From Alphaproteobacteria bacterium (lineage in GTDB: Bacteria > Pseudomonadota > Alphaproteobacteria > Rs-D84), in assembly GCA_013316395.1 (NCBI GenBank), contig WSMU01000027.1, positions 1-12,924 of the forward strand: 12,924 bases of DNA. The letters run 5' to 3'. The position numbers and the translations under genes are program-made. This document shows, one piece after another, positions 1-7,392 of the stretch; the first letter of the stretch is position 1; each line of letters begins with the position of its first letter. The notes beneath the pieces are model-generated. The model was not told the DNA's origin. It did no database searches and was given only the letters and a program-made list of their open reading frames with translations.

Positions 1-29
1 CCTATTAAGTTTAGAATTTTATTTTTCAT
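1..29 (-). CDS. 5' end of an unidentified gene, truncated by the window edge
   Basis: An ATG at 29-27 overlaps the TGA stop of hemW in an ATGA arrangement and opens a frame that stays open to the window edge, starting M-K-N-K-I-L-N-L-I. The overlap suggests translational coupling to hemW. The lysine-plus-hydrophobic start could be a signal peptide or simply a cytoplasmic N-terminus. Nine codons are too few to name a product, and the frame could be chance. Confidence 0.4.
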
Positions 30-1078
30 TTTGTTAATTGTAGCAGCATATGCTCCAAAGTCAATATTCCATGACCTGTTGCGCACAGTCTGTCGCCATG
101 TTTTTGTATCAGCAAAGGGTTGTTTCCTACCCAGCCCCAGTCTATTATTCTTTCCACATCCGGGGTGATTTTTACCCCGCGCATGGTGCGCATGCCGGTA
201 ATGATTTTTTCGGTTGCGCGTGCATCATCGGATATCGGTGCAAACAATGCGTTGTCGCCCATTTGCTCGAACCAGCGGCCGTCGGTATATATCCGGCCGG
301 CGGCACCGCGTCCTATGCCGATGTATGGCATCCCGTCCCATATATTGGCATTGTGTCGGCATTGCGAATCTGCTGTGGCATAGTTTGATACTTCGTATCG
401 TGGCAGATGAAGGCACTCGCCGATTGTTGCATACATATCTGCCATGTCGCTGTTCGATGGCATCGCCAGGTTCATTTTCCCAAAGGGTGTCGCGGGCTCT
501 ATGGTCAGTTCATATAACGAACAGTGCCCCAGCCCGATTTGATTTATACCCCGGCACAGCTTTGCGACAGTTTCCGTCGTGTGTCCCGGCAGGCCATAAA
601 TAAAATCCGCACTTAGTTTTATGTTTCGTGCCTGGGCTGCGTTTATTAAGCGCAGTGCCTCATCCGCCGTATGACGCCGCCCCAGAAATTCCAGTTCCCC
701 GTCATCCAATGATTGCACACCCACCGACAGGCGGTTGACGCCGGCGGCTATAAAGCGGTCCAGTCGTGCGGCATCCAGTGTTCCCGGATTTGATTCCAGT
801 GTTATCTCGCAATCTGGACAGATGTGAAAGCATTGACTTATTTTAGCAATTATTTTGGCAAATATCCCGGTCGGCATCAGTGATGGTGTGCCCCCGCCGA
901 AAAATATGGTGGGAATATTTACGGGGCCCAATTTATCGGACCATTGCTGAATCTCGTTACAAATGTTGGTGCAATATTTATCCCAATCAGGCTGTCGCGC
1001 GGTCGAGAAAAAGGCGCAATATTTGCATTTTGATATGCAAAACGGAACATGGATATAGATATTGTGAGGCTGTCTCAT
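26..1078 (-). CDS. hemW: HemW-like radical SAM protein (heme chaperone / coproporphyrinogen oxidase-like)
   Basis: This is a radical SAM enzyme of the HemN/HemW family. Near the N-terminus it has the CxxxCxxC iron-sulfur motif (C-I-S-K-C-K-Y-C) just after the family's IHVPF strand. It is followed by the FFGGGTPSL glycine-rich SAM segment, ESNPGT and RLSVGVQS, all family signatures, and by a HemN-C-like tail. HemW proteins bind heme and a 4Fe-4S cluster and are thought to deliver heme to membrane cytochromes; they are usually cytosolic and shorter than true HemN, as here (350 aa). I place the start at the ATG at 1078. The in-frame TTG (1099) and ATG (1087) lie in or before a promoter-like TACAAT at 1086-1091, whose predicted transcript would begin almost at 1078, giving a leaderless mRNA. 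The TTG has an AAGAAG-like sequence upstream, so a start at 1099 is not excluded. The stop overlaps the next gene's ATG. Confidence 0.88.
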   Translation of the reverse strand: MRQPHNIYIHVPFCISKCKYCAFFSTARQPDWDKYCTNICNEIQQWSDKLGPVNIPTIFFGGGTPSLMPTGIFAKIIAKISQCFHICPDCEITLESNPGTLDAARLDRFIAAGVNRLSVGVQSLDDGELEFLGRRHTADEALRLINAAQARNIKLSADFIYGLPGHTTETVAKLCRGINQIGLGHCSLYELTIEPATPFGKMNLAMPSNSDMADMYATIGECLHLPRYEVSNYATADSQCRHNANIWDGMPYIGIGRGAAGRIYTDGRWFEQMGDNALFAPISDDARATEKIITGMRTMRGVKITPDVERIIDWGWVGNNPLLIQKHGDRLCATGHGILTLEHMLLQLTK

Positions 1079-1085
1079 GACAGGC

Positions 1086-1113
1086 ATTGTAGCGCGCAAG
1101 GCACTTCTTGCAA
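1086..1113 (-). promoter_or_regulatory. Putative hemW promoter (shared -35)
   Basis: Reading the minus strand, TTGCAA (1113-1108) is followed after 16 bases by TACAAT (1091-1086). The predicted transcript would start near 1079, next to the ATG at 1078. TTGCAA is its own reverse complement, so the same hexamer also serves as -35 of the divergent promoter. Confidence 0.5.
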
Positions 1114-1136
1114 GGGATAAATTATTGTGTTATAAT
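1108..1136 (+). promoter_or_regulatory. Putative promoter of the outer-membrane barrel gene
   Basis: TTGCAA (1108-1113), a 17-base spacer, then a consensus TATAAT (1131-1136) preceded by TGN, i.e. an extended -10. The predicted start near 1143 gives a leader of only a few bases before in-frame ATGs at 1147 and 1156. Confidence 0.65.
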
Positions 1137-1155
1137 GCCCTTGCGGATGGAAGGT

Positions 1156-2691
1156 ATGAAATCAAGACTTAATGTATTTTTAACTGGTATGATTTTACCA
1201 TTTGCGGCCTTTGCCGCGAATGAGGGGGTGCCGTCTTATTATCAAACGTCCGCGGGGCCAAATGCCAACCAGATAGGCTATGGCCAGTATAGCCAACAGG
1301 GCTATTCAAAATACGTGGGCACATCCGGCCAAAAGCAGGTTGTGGGCACACGTTCTACTTCCTATCAGGTACCGCGTGCATCGGTCGCGGCACCAACAAA
1401 TTATGGAACGATGACGGCAAACGGCATCGCCGTTCCCGCCGACAGCGAGCACAGAACAAACATATATGCGGGCTATTCCCGCCGATTTGCGGATTTTGAA
1501 TTTAAAACGGGCGTTAATTCCATTCTGGAATGGGATGACATGGTCTTTAATGAAATAAATGTCGGCGCCCAGCATAACTTTTCCCTGCGCAACTTTGATA
1601 TGTTCGTATATGGTCAGTATGCGTATGGAAAGCAGGAACATGGCGGTCTGTCCATGGACTATGACCTGGAACCGTATGATTCCGCGCGCCCAGAAGAGGG
1701 GATTTTTACCATTTCAATCGGTAATCAGTCCGGTACATCAAATCATTTTAAATTTGGTATCGGGGCACACCATATTTGGGATATCGGTGGCTGGAAACTT
1801 TCGCCGTCTATTGGTTATGAAATATTCAAGCACGACCTAAAGATGTCGGACCACTATTATCCGAATCCTGGTATTTACCTGCCGCTGCTGACGGTCAAAG
1901 GTGATTATGTATATGGTGATGCGGCCGGAAACTATTATGCCTTCCCCCAGGGGGTAGAGGCCCCGGACGACCTGTATCAGGTATGTATGTCGCCCGAAGA
2001 TATTAAGTTGGTAGATACATCTGTGGTTGCGCCCGGCACTGGCATTATTTTGCCGGAGGGTGGGCTGCATATGACCGACTATAACCCGTCAATGGGTACA
2101 ACTCCGTGGGGTGTGGGGCCCGGTGATTGTGTTATTATCGGTGGTGATGGTCCCATAATAGTAGAGGGGACAACACACATCTATAACACAACGTGGAGTG
2201 GTTTTTTTGTCGGCCTAGAGATTGAAAAGCAGATGACACTGGCTGACAAGTTGCGCTTTTATGTTCAGTTCGGCCTGCCAAAGTACTCGTCTGAGGGAAC
2301 ATGGCCGATGCGTACCGATTGGCAGCAAAACCCCAGCTTCCTGGACGAGGGCAGCAAGGGCGCCTATTCATACCTGGCAGAAATGGAATATAATATGCGC
2401 TTGTCCGACCGGTTGCAGTTGGCATTAAAAGTGGATACAAACCTGTTCCATGTCGGTAATATTCCGGGTAAACTTTATGTTGCCGAATATACTGATGTTT
2501 CGGTTGATGCAAATGGCAATCCAATATTTGTCGAAGAAATAATCACAGACCCTGCCACCGGTGCTCAGACAACGGTGCTTGTCCCACAGTTGGAAACGAT
2601 TCCGGCGCATACCGAACACGTCAGCAATTCGCTGAAAGAGGCAACCTGGCAGTCGTTTGGTCTGCATCTGGGTGTTAAATACGCATTTTAA
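1156..2691 (+). CDS. Outer-membrane beta-barrel protein, uncharacterised
   Basis: This is a 511-aa exported protein. A basic start and hydrophobic stretch ending A-A-F-A-A-N is a signal peptide with likely cleavage after residue 20 or 21. Residues about 25-85 form a Gln/Gly/Tyr/Ser-rich, low-complexity segment. The rest alternates amphipathic strands rich in aromatics and ends in V-K-Y-A-F, the terminal phenylalanine that the BAM machinery recognises in outer-membrane barrels. The strands loosely recall omptin-like or Protochlamydia-type porins (an LEWDDM strand, a later RTDWQQNPSF segment), but I see no basis for a protease or channel assignment. Two long loops stand out: about residues 246-342, Gly/Pro/Asp-rich with the mature protein's only cysteines (277 and 325), and about 438-490, acidic. 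Start choice: the ATG at 1156 begins a classical signal peptide and has GGAAGG just upstream, though too close for normal spacing. The ATG at 1147 adds M-E-G and would be nearly leaderless. mltB follows 26 bases later. Confidence 0.75.
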   Translation: MKSRLNVFLTGMILPFAAFAANEGVPSYYQTSAGPNANQIGYGQYSQQGYSKYVGTSGQKQVVGTRSTSYQVPRASVAAPTNYGTMTANGIAVPADSEHRTNIYAGYSRRFADFEFKTGVNSILEWDDMVFNEINVGAQHNFSLRNFDMFVYGQYAYGKQEHGGLSMDYDLEPYDSARPEEGIFTISIGNQSGTSNHFKFGIGAHHIWDIGGWKLSPSIGYEIFKHDLKMSDHYYPNPGIYLPLLTVKGDYVYGDAAGNYYAFPQGVEAPDDLYQVCMSPEDIKLVDTSVVAPGTGIILPEGGLHMTDYNPSMGTTPWGVGPGDCVIIGGDGPIIVEGTTHIYNTTWSGFFVGLEIEKQMTLADKLRFYVQFGLPKYSSEGTWPMRTDWQQNPSFLDEGSKGAYSYLAEMEYNMRLSDRLQLALKVDTNLFHVGNIPGKLYVAEYTDVSVDANGNPIFVEEIITDPATGAQTTVLVPQLETIPAHTEHVSNSLKEATWQSFGLHLGVKYAF

Positions 2692-2717
2692 TAAACCTTA
2701 AATCGGGGGGATTTAAT

Positions 2718-3767
2718 ATGAAATCCAGGAATATATTGCGCGTATGCGCCGCTGCTTTGACGCTATGTTCCGCGATGCCGGCGCGTGCCGACCGCGGTAC
2801 GTTTGATATGGACCGCTGGGGCCAGATATTGGATAATGTTCGTACGCGTGCAGCGGCTCAAAATATCTCAGATGCCACGGTGCGGGCGACATTAAAAACG
2901 CCGGCTTTTATTCCCTCCATTGTTCACAGCGATAAGAATCAGTCGGAATTCAAGCTGACGCTGGACCAATATTTGGCCCGTACTGTCAACGCTAAGCGGA
3001 TTGCAAATGGTAAAAAGATGCGTGGGGTCTATCCCACAATGCTCTCGCGCGTGGAAAATAAATATGGTGTCCCTGCGCATGTTATATTGGCGTTTTGGGG
3101 GCTGGAATCGAATTATGGTGAATACAAGGCGGCGCATCGCCTGACGGATGCGTTTTTAACACTGATGTATGACGGCCGGCGTGAAACATTTTTCGGCAAC
3201 CAGCTGCTGGCGTTGATGAAGATTGCCGATGACAACAACCTGGACATAACCCAGATTCGCGGCAGCTGGGCCGGCGCCATGGGACATTTTCAGTTTATTC
3301 CGACAACGCTGGCGTCCTATGGCGTGGACGGCAATGGTGATGGTAATATCGATATCATCGGCAGCGTTGGCGATGCAATGTTCAGTGCGGCCAACTACCT
3401 TAACAAACTGGGTTGGAACCAGAATGAAAGAATAGTTCGCGCGGTTGTTGTTCCGGCGGATTTTGATGCGTCTTTGCTAAAAGGGGATGTGAAAAAGAAT
3501 CTGGACCAGTGGGCGGCATTGGGTGCCACGCTGCCCGATGGGGGTGCGTTGCCGGCCACGGATATGACAGCGGGTCTGGTTGCGGATGCCGCCGCCATAG
3601 AAGCCGCCCAGGCGTCTTCGGATGTGTCCGATATGGATACGGATATCGCACCGCGCCCTGTTATAAAGGCATATTTGACATATCCTAACTTTTATCGGAT
3701 AAAAAAGTGGAATAATTCCAACTGGTATGCGATTGCGGTTGCAACGTTGGCGGACGAGTTGAAATAG
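2718..3767 (+). CDS. mltB: MltB-type lytic murein transglycosylase
   Basis: This is a periplasmic enzyme that cleaves the MurNAc-GlcNAc bond of peptidoglycan, leaving 1,6-anhydro-MurNAc ends. The 349-aa protein has a signal peptide (residues 1-24, cut after A-R-A). The transglycosylase domain has AFWGLESNYGEY with catalytic Glu130, then GSWAGAMGHFQFIP (182-195), and a DGNGDGNID segment (204-212) matching the EF-hand-like calcium loop of E. coli Slt35/MltB. The length is typical. E. coli MltB is a lipoprotein; here the only nearby cysteine (Cys17) is preceded by L-T-L rather than a lipobox, so the protein is probably soluble in the periplasm. It lies 26 bases behind the barrel gene on the same strand with no terminator between them, so co-transcription is likely. 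A G-run (2705-2710) is the only ribosome-site candidate. Family call firm, paralog letter slightly less so. Confidence 0.9.
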   Translation: MKSRNILRVCAAALTLCSAMPARADRGTFDMDRWGQILDNVRTRAAAQNISDATVRATLKTPAFIPSIVHSDKNQSEFKLTLDQYLARTVNAKRIANGKKMRGVYPTMLSRVENKYGVPAHVILAFWGLESNYGEYKAAHRLTDAFLTLMYDGRRETFFGNQLLALMKIADDNNLDITQIRGSWAGAMGHFQFIPTTLASYGVDGNGDGNIDIIGSVGDAMFSAANYLNKLGWNQNERIVRAVVVPADFDASLLKGDVKKNLDQWAALGATLPDGGALPATDMTAGLVADAAAIEAAQASSDVSDMDTDIAPRPVIKAYLTYPNFYRIKKWNNSNWYAIAVATLADELK

Positions 3768-3819
3768 CCTCCCCCTTAAAATCGTTAAAAATAATAATAA
3801 TTGCTAATAGCGGGATTCT

Positions 3820-3854
3820 TTGATAATCTTCCCATATAGTGCATATATAAAGGA
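3820..3854 (+). promoter_or_regulatory. Possible promoter and ribosome site of olsB
   Basis: TTGATA (3820-3825), an 18-base spacer and TATATA (3844-3849) form a fair promoter match in an AT-rich gap of 93 bases. AAAGGA (3849-3854) sits 6 bases before the olsB ATG and is a good Shine-Dalgarno sequence. It overlaps the end of the -10, so if the ribosome site is used the real promoter must lie further upstream, for example TTGCTA (3801-3806) with GATAAT (3822-3827) at a short 15-base spacing. Confidence 0.35.
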
Positions 3855-3860
3855 TATATT

Positions 3861-4826
3861 ATGGCAATAAAGGTTCGCGATTATGAAGTTCGCATGGCCC
3901 GTAACCGGGAAGAGCGCAAACAGGTTCGTCAATTGCGATACGATGTTTTTGTAGAAGAAGAGGGCGCCGCCGCCACCGAGGAGCAGCATGCCCTGCGTGA
4001 GGAATATGATTCCTATGACCGTCATGCTGATTACATGGTTGTTTTGCATGCGGGTCGCATTGTTGGCACATATCGCATAATCAGCCGCAATGCCGCGGAA
4101 AAAATGGGTGGCTTTTATACCGAGAACGAGTTTGATATCTCAAAGATAAAGAAGGCCCGTGGCAACATTGCGGAAATGTCGCGTGCATGCGTCGCGCGCG
4201 AGTATCGTGAAAACGCCCTTGTGATGCGTATGCTGTGGGCGGGCCTGGGTGAATATGTTGTTCGTCACAAGATTGCGATACTATTCGGTGTTGCATCATG
4301 GGTTGGGAAAAATCCGGTTGCATCCGCCCAGGCGATATCATACCTGTACTACAATCATTTGTCGCCGCTGAATCTGCGTGCACGTGTGCTTAGTGAAAAT
4401 TTTGCGGACGGTGTTAATCCCAAAATGTCGCGGATGAACATCCTGCCGGAGGTATTTATAGACAAAGACATGGCAACGCGTGAAATGACACCGCTGGTAA
4501 AGGGGTATCTGCGCTTGGGGGCATCCTTTGGCCGTGGTGTGTTTATTGATGCGCCGTTTAATTCGTATGATGTATTTGTCATGCTCCAAACCAAGAATAT
4601 CGCCCCGGCATATCAAAAGCATTTCCTGGGCAAGGAAAATGCGCTGGCGGGACTGGATGCGGATGCATCAAGTGGCACCATGCGCACAATCGGCAAGATT
4701 GTATCGTTCCCTGTGACGGGCCCGCTAAAGGTAATGGGGGCGTTTGTCGAATTCCTGCTGCGCGAAGATGCGGCTGATGCAGAATATCGTGATGATTCCA
4801 AAGACGAGGCGGAGGCCGAAGACTAA
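3861..4826 (+). CDS. olsB: L-ornithine N-alpha-acyltransferase (OlsB-like GNAT)
   Basis: Proteins of this family transfer a 3-hydroxyacyl chain from acyl carrier protein to the alpha-amino group of ornithine, giving lyso-ornithine lipid, the first step to the phosphorus-free membrane lipid. The 321-aa protein shows the OlsB/autoinducer-synthase-like GNAT pattern: RQLRYDVFVEEEG near residue 28, DHADYMVV-type beta strand with a GRIVGTYRI core strand, and an EMSRACVAREYR segment around residue 110. The C-terminal 45 residues are an acidic extension (ends E-A-E-A-E-D) not needed by the family. The next gene, 2 bases downstream, is a PlsC/OlsA-type acyltransferase, which is the classical partner; that context is the main reason to prefer OlsB over a generic GNAT protein. 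Ornithine specificity cannot be read from sequence, so another amino acid is possible. Confidence 0.82.
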   Translation: MAIKVRDYEVRMARNREERKQVRQLRYDVFVEEEGAAATEEQHALREEYDSYDRHADYMVVLHAGRIVGTYRIISRNAAEKMGGFYTENEFDISKIKKARGNIAEMSRACVAREYRENALVMRMLWAGLGEYVVRHKIAILFGVASWVGKNPVASAQAISYLYYNHLSPLNLRARVLSENFADGVNPKMSRMNILPEVFIDKDMATREMTPLVKGYLRLGASFGRGVFIDAPFNSYDVFVMLQTKNIAPAYQKHFLGKENALAGLDADASSGTMRTIGKIVSFPVTGPLKVMGAFVEFLLREDAADAEYRDDSKDEAEAED

Positions 4827-4828
4827 TC

Positions 4829-5659
4829 ATGGCGCATGTTCGCAGACAGAATATTTTTACCACCATGCTGGCCGGAATAAAATTCGGCCTGTTTTGGATT
4901 CTGGTATTTTTACAGTTGCCGATAATAATACTGCTGCCGCGCGGCCGGGTCAGTGTTTGGTACATGCGTGTGTTCATGTGGTTTTTGTTAAAGACGGCGG
5001 GTATTCGCGTTCGTGTTCACGGGCGCCTGGTATCGCGCCGGCCATTGCTGGTTATTACAAACCACATATCGATATTTGAAATCGCGACTTTCCCGGTTGC
5101 ATTCGGCGGCAGCTTTGTCGCCAAGAAAGAGCTGGAATCATGGCCTGTGGTTGGCTGGGTTGCGAAAAAGTTCGGTGTTATATTTGTTGACCGACGGCCG
5201 TCACATGCTGTTGAGGCCCTGGCGGTGGTTCAAAAGACAGTCCAGACCGTATCATATCCCATGTTTCTGTTTCCGGAGGGGACAACAACAAACGGTGCCT
5301 ATGTCAAAGAGTTCAAAAGCACATTGTTTAACTTTGTGGAAAATTCCAATGTCACCGTTCAGCCGATGGCAACCGTTTATCGTCACCTGGATGGGGCACC
5401 GATATCTGATGAAGACATGGCGACGCATTACGCGTACTTTGACAACGCAAAGCAGGAGCGCGGCCCGCATGCCCCGCGTGAGCGCAGTGCCTTTGCCCAG
5501 TTGTTTCATATAATGGTTATCGGTGGCTTTCGTGTGGATATAACTATTTTGCCGCCGCCGTCTTTGGCGGGAATGGATAGAAAACAGATTGCAGCAATGC
5601 TGCAAAAAACAGTATCTGATAAATATATGGAATTAAAAGACAAAGAGATAAAAAAATGA
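4829..5659 (+). CDS. olsA: Lyso-ornithine lipid / 1-acyl-glycerol-3-phosphate acyltransferase (OlsA/PlsC family)
   Basis: This is a membrane-associated O-acyltransferase that would add the second acyl chain to lyso-ornithine lipid. Of 276 aa, residues about 15-38 form a hydrophobic anchor. The acyltransferase block I is NHISIFE (78-84), block II GVIFVDRR (116-123) and block III FPEGT (148-152). Block I normally reads NHxxxxD; here the catalytic-base partner is Glu84 (HX4E), a conservative variant also found in some PlsC-like proteins. The gene begins 2 bases after olsB and its stop overlaps the proS start (ATGA), so the three genes form one translationally coupled operon. If this genome has no other plsC, the protein could also make phosphatidate, as some dual-function OlsA enzymes do. 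Confidence 0.82.
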   Translation: MAHVRRQNIFTTMLAGIKFGLFWILVFLQLPIIILLPRGRVSVWYMRVFMWFLLKTAGIRVRVHGRLVSRRPLLVITNHISIFEIATFPVAFGGSFVAKKELESWPVVGWVAKKFGVIFVDRRPSHAVEALAVVQKTVQTVSYPMFLFPEGTTTNGAYVKEFKSTLFNFVENSNVTVQPMATVYRHLDGAPISDEDMATHYAYFDNAKQERGPHAPRERSAFAQLFHIMVIGGFRVDITILPPPSLAGMDRKQIAAMLQKTVSDKYMELKDKEIKK

Positions 5660-7092
5660 AAACAGCAATCACACCCACGCGTGCGGAAAACTTTAGCGAA
5701 TGGTACCAGAATCTGATAACGGCGGCCGACCTGGCGGAAAATGCGCCGGTTCGCGGCTGCATGACGATAAAGCCATACGGCTGGGCGATATGGGAACTGA
5801 TGCGTGATGAAATGGACCGTCGTATAAAGGCCCAAGGCGTACTGAATGCAAACTTTCCGTTGCTGATACCGATTGATTTCTTTAACCGTGAGGCGGAACA
5901 TGTCGCCGGCTTTGCCAAAGAGGCGGCGGTTGTCACACATTACCGCTTGAAAATGATTGATGGTGCCCTGGCGCCCGACCCGGAATCCAAACTGACCGAG
6001 CCATATATAATCCGCCCGACATCCGAAACGATAATAGGCGAGGCGATGTCCCGCTGGGTCCAGTCGTACCGTGACCTGCCGATGAAGTTGAACCAGTGGG
6101 TAAATGTAATGCGCTGGGAAATGCGTCCGCGTATGTTCTTGCGTACATCTGAATTTAACTGGCAGGAAGGCCACAACGTGTTCGCCACGCACGAAGAGGC
6201 GAACGCCGACGCCCGCAAGATGCATAAGCTCTATGGCGACTATATGCGCGATGTTTTGGCAATTCCCGCCATTATGGGTGAAAAAACACCAGAAGAGAGA
6301 TTTGCCGGTGCCGACCACACATACACGACCGAGCAGATAATGCAGGACGGCAAGGCACTGCAGGCGGGTACGTCCCACGACCTGGGCCAGCATTTCTCGA
6401 AATCGTTCGGTATAAAATATCTGGGCACCGACGGCCAGTTGCACCATGCATGGACGACATCATGGGGCACGTCAACGCGTATGATGGGCGGTCTGTTTAT
6501 GACGCATAGTGATGACGACGGCCTGGTCCTGCCACCAATGGTGGCACCTTACCAGGTTGTGATTATACCATTAGTTCGCGACGGAAATGATGACGCGCTA
6601 AATGCGTATGCGGAAAAAATCGGTGATGAGCTGCGCGCGCATGGTATTCGCGTTCTGGTCGATACATCCGATATGCGCGGGCCGGATAAAATGTGGAAAT
6701 GGATAAAGCGCGGCGTGCCGCTGCGTGTGGAAATCGGTGGTCGCGAAATGGCGGCGGACCAGGTAACCGTTACACGTCGTGACCTGGGCAAGGCGTCAAA
6801 GCAGACAATGGCCGTGGCCGAATTTACAGACGCCGCCGCGGAAATGCTGCGCGTGATGCATAAAGACATGTATAACGCCGCCGCCGCTCGCAATGCAACG
6901 ATGATAAAGAATGTTGAATCGCTGGACGCGCTGGACGCGGCATTAGGGGCGGGTGAAATCGGATTCTTCCGCTTAAAGTATGATTTGACATTGGCGCCGG
7001 AATTCGATGCGATTATGGATACGTACAAGGTATCGCGTCGCTGTCTGGATGATGCGGACCCGACATACGTGTTTGTCGCAAAATCGTATTAA
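5656..7092 (+). CDS. proS: Proline--tRNA ligase, type 3 (archaeal/eukaryotic-like)
   Basis: This enzyme charges tRNA-Pro with proline. The 478-aa length and sequence fit the ProS-3 class found in archaea, eukaryotes and some bacteria, not the class with an internal editing insertion. Visible class II motifs are IPIDFF (71-76), PTSET (121-125), motif 2 around RWEMRPRMFLRTSEFNWQEGH (153-173), the TSHDLGQ amino-acid pocket loop (239-245) and motif 3 GTSTRMMGGL (271-280). After the anticodon-binding domain comes the C-terminal domain ending in the conserved tyrosine (K-S-Y). That domain normally holds a four-cysteine zinc site; only Cys463 remains here. About 13 of 25 isoleucines use AUA. The start overlaps the olsA stop. 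Alphaproteobacteria usually carry a short bacterial-type ProS, so this copy suggests replacement by transfer. Confidence 0.95.
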   Translation: MKTAITPTRAENFSEWYQNLITAADLAENAPVRGCMTIKPYGWAIWELMRDEMDRRIKAQGVLNANFPLLIPIDFFNREAEHVAGFAKEAAVVTHYRLKMIDGALAPDPESKLTEPYIIRPTSETIIGEAMSRWVQSYRDLPMKLNQWVNVMRWEMRPRMFLRTSEFNWQEGHNVFATHEEANADARKMHKLYGDYMRDVLAIPAIMGEKTPEERFAGADHTYTTEQIMQDGKALQAGTSHDLGQHFSKSFGIKYLGTDGQLHHAWTTSWGTSTRMMGGLFMTHSDDDGLVLPPMVAPYQVVIIPLVRDGNDDALNAYAEKIGDELRAHGIRVLVDTSDMRGPDKMWKWIKRGVPLRVEIGGREMAADQVTVTRRDLGKASKQTMAVAEFTDAAAEMLRVMHKDMYNAAAARNATMIKNVESLDALDAALGAGEIGFFRLKYDLTLAPEFDAIMDTYKVSRRCLDDADPTYVFVAKSY

Positions 7093-7095
7093 AAA

Positions 7096-7127
7096 TCGCC
7101 CCCGTTTGGGGGCGGATTTTATTTTTG
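7096..7127. terminator. Bidirectional intrinsic terminator after proS
   Basis: GCCCCC (7098-7103) pairs with GGGGGC (7108-7113) around a GTTT loop, extended by C7097-G7114. TTTTATTTTT follows on the plus strand, and a five-T run follows on the minus strand, so it can end both the olsB-olsA-proS operon and the convergent small regulator gene. Confidence 0.9.
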
Positions 7128-7364
7128 TTCTATCCCGGGCCAATTACATTTCGCCAGCCAATCTGGCGCAACAGTCCGCGTAAATATATATAACTGATAC
7201 GCGGATATCGGCGCCATGGCACGCTCAAACGCTTGATACAGCGACCAGCCCACATGCATATTGCGCGCCAGCCAATACGGACTGGTATTATTCTGCTTTC
7301 GCGCGCGCCGCATCAAACGGCCGATGGTTTCGTAAAATTCAGATTCTGTTTTTATACGTAACAT
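7119..7364 (-). CDS. Small helix-turn-helix (XRE-like) protein
   Basis: This is an 81-aa basic protein. Its middle, TIGRLMRRARKQNNTSPYWL, followed by ARNMHVGWSLYQAFERA, follows the helix pattern of Cro/CI-type (XRE) DNA-binding domains, where the first helix carries the R-x-x-R-x-x-x run and the recognition helix precedes an E-R dyad. The match is degenerate, so DNA binding is inference. A TGGAG ribosome site lies about 7 bases before the ATG. Upstream on the same strand is the candidate structured RNA (7393-7546); read-through of that RNA's terminator would give this gene a structured 5' leader. It ends at the proS terminator. Confidence 0.6.
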   Translation of the reverse strand: MLRIKTESEFYETIGRLMRRARKQNNTSPYWLARNMHVGWSLYQAFERAMAPISAYQLYIFTRTVAPDWLAKCNWPGIEQK

Positions 7365-7392
7365 TTTTTCACTCCATAGTTTTTATGTTAAT

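Noticed and set aside
2734..2772. Lipobox in MltB
   Set aside because: Cys17 is preceded by L-T-L, not the small residue required at -1, and a better signal peptidase I site follows at A-R-A.
5506..6447. Long open frame of 313 codons on the minus strand opposite proS
   Set aside because: It lies antisense to proS, whose protein matches a known family throughout, and it has no recognisable domain; it is a shadow of the codon bias.
6549..7028. Open frame of 159 codons antisense to the 3' half of proS
   Set aside because: Ser/Ala-rich shadow of the coding strand with no domain and no ribosome site.
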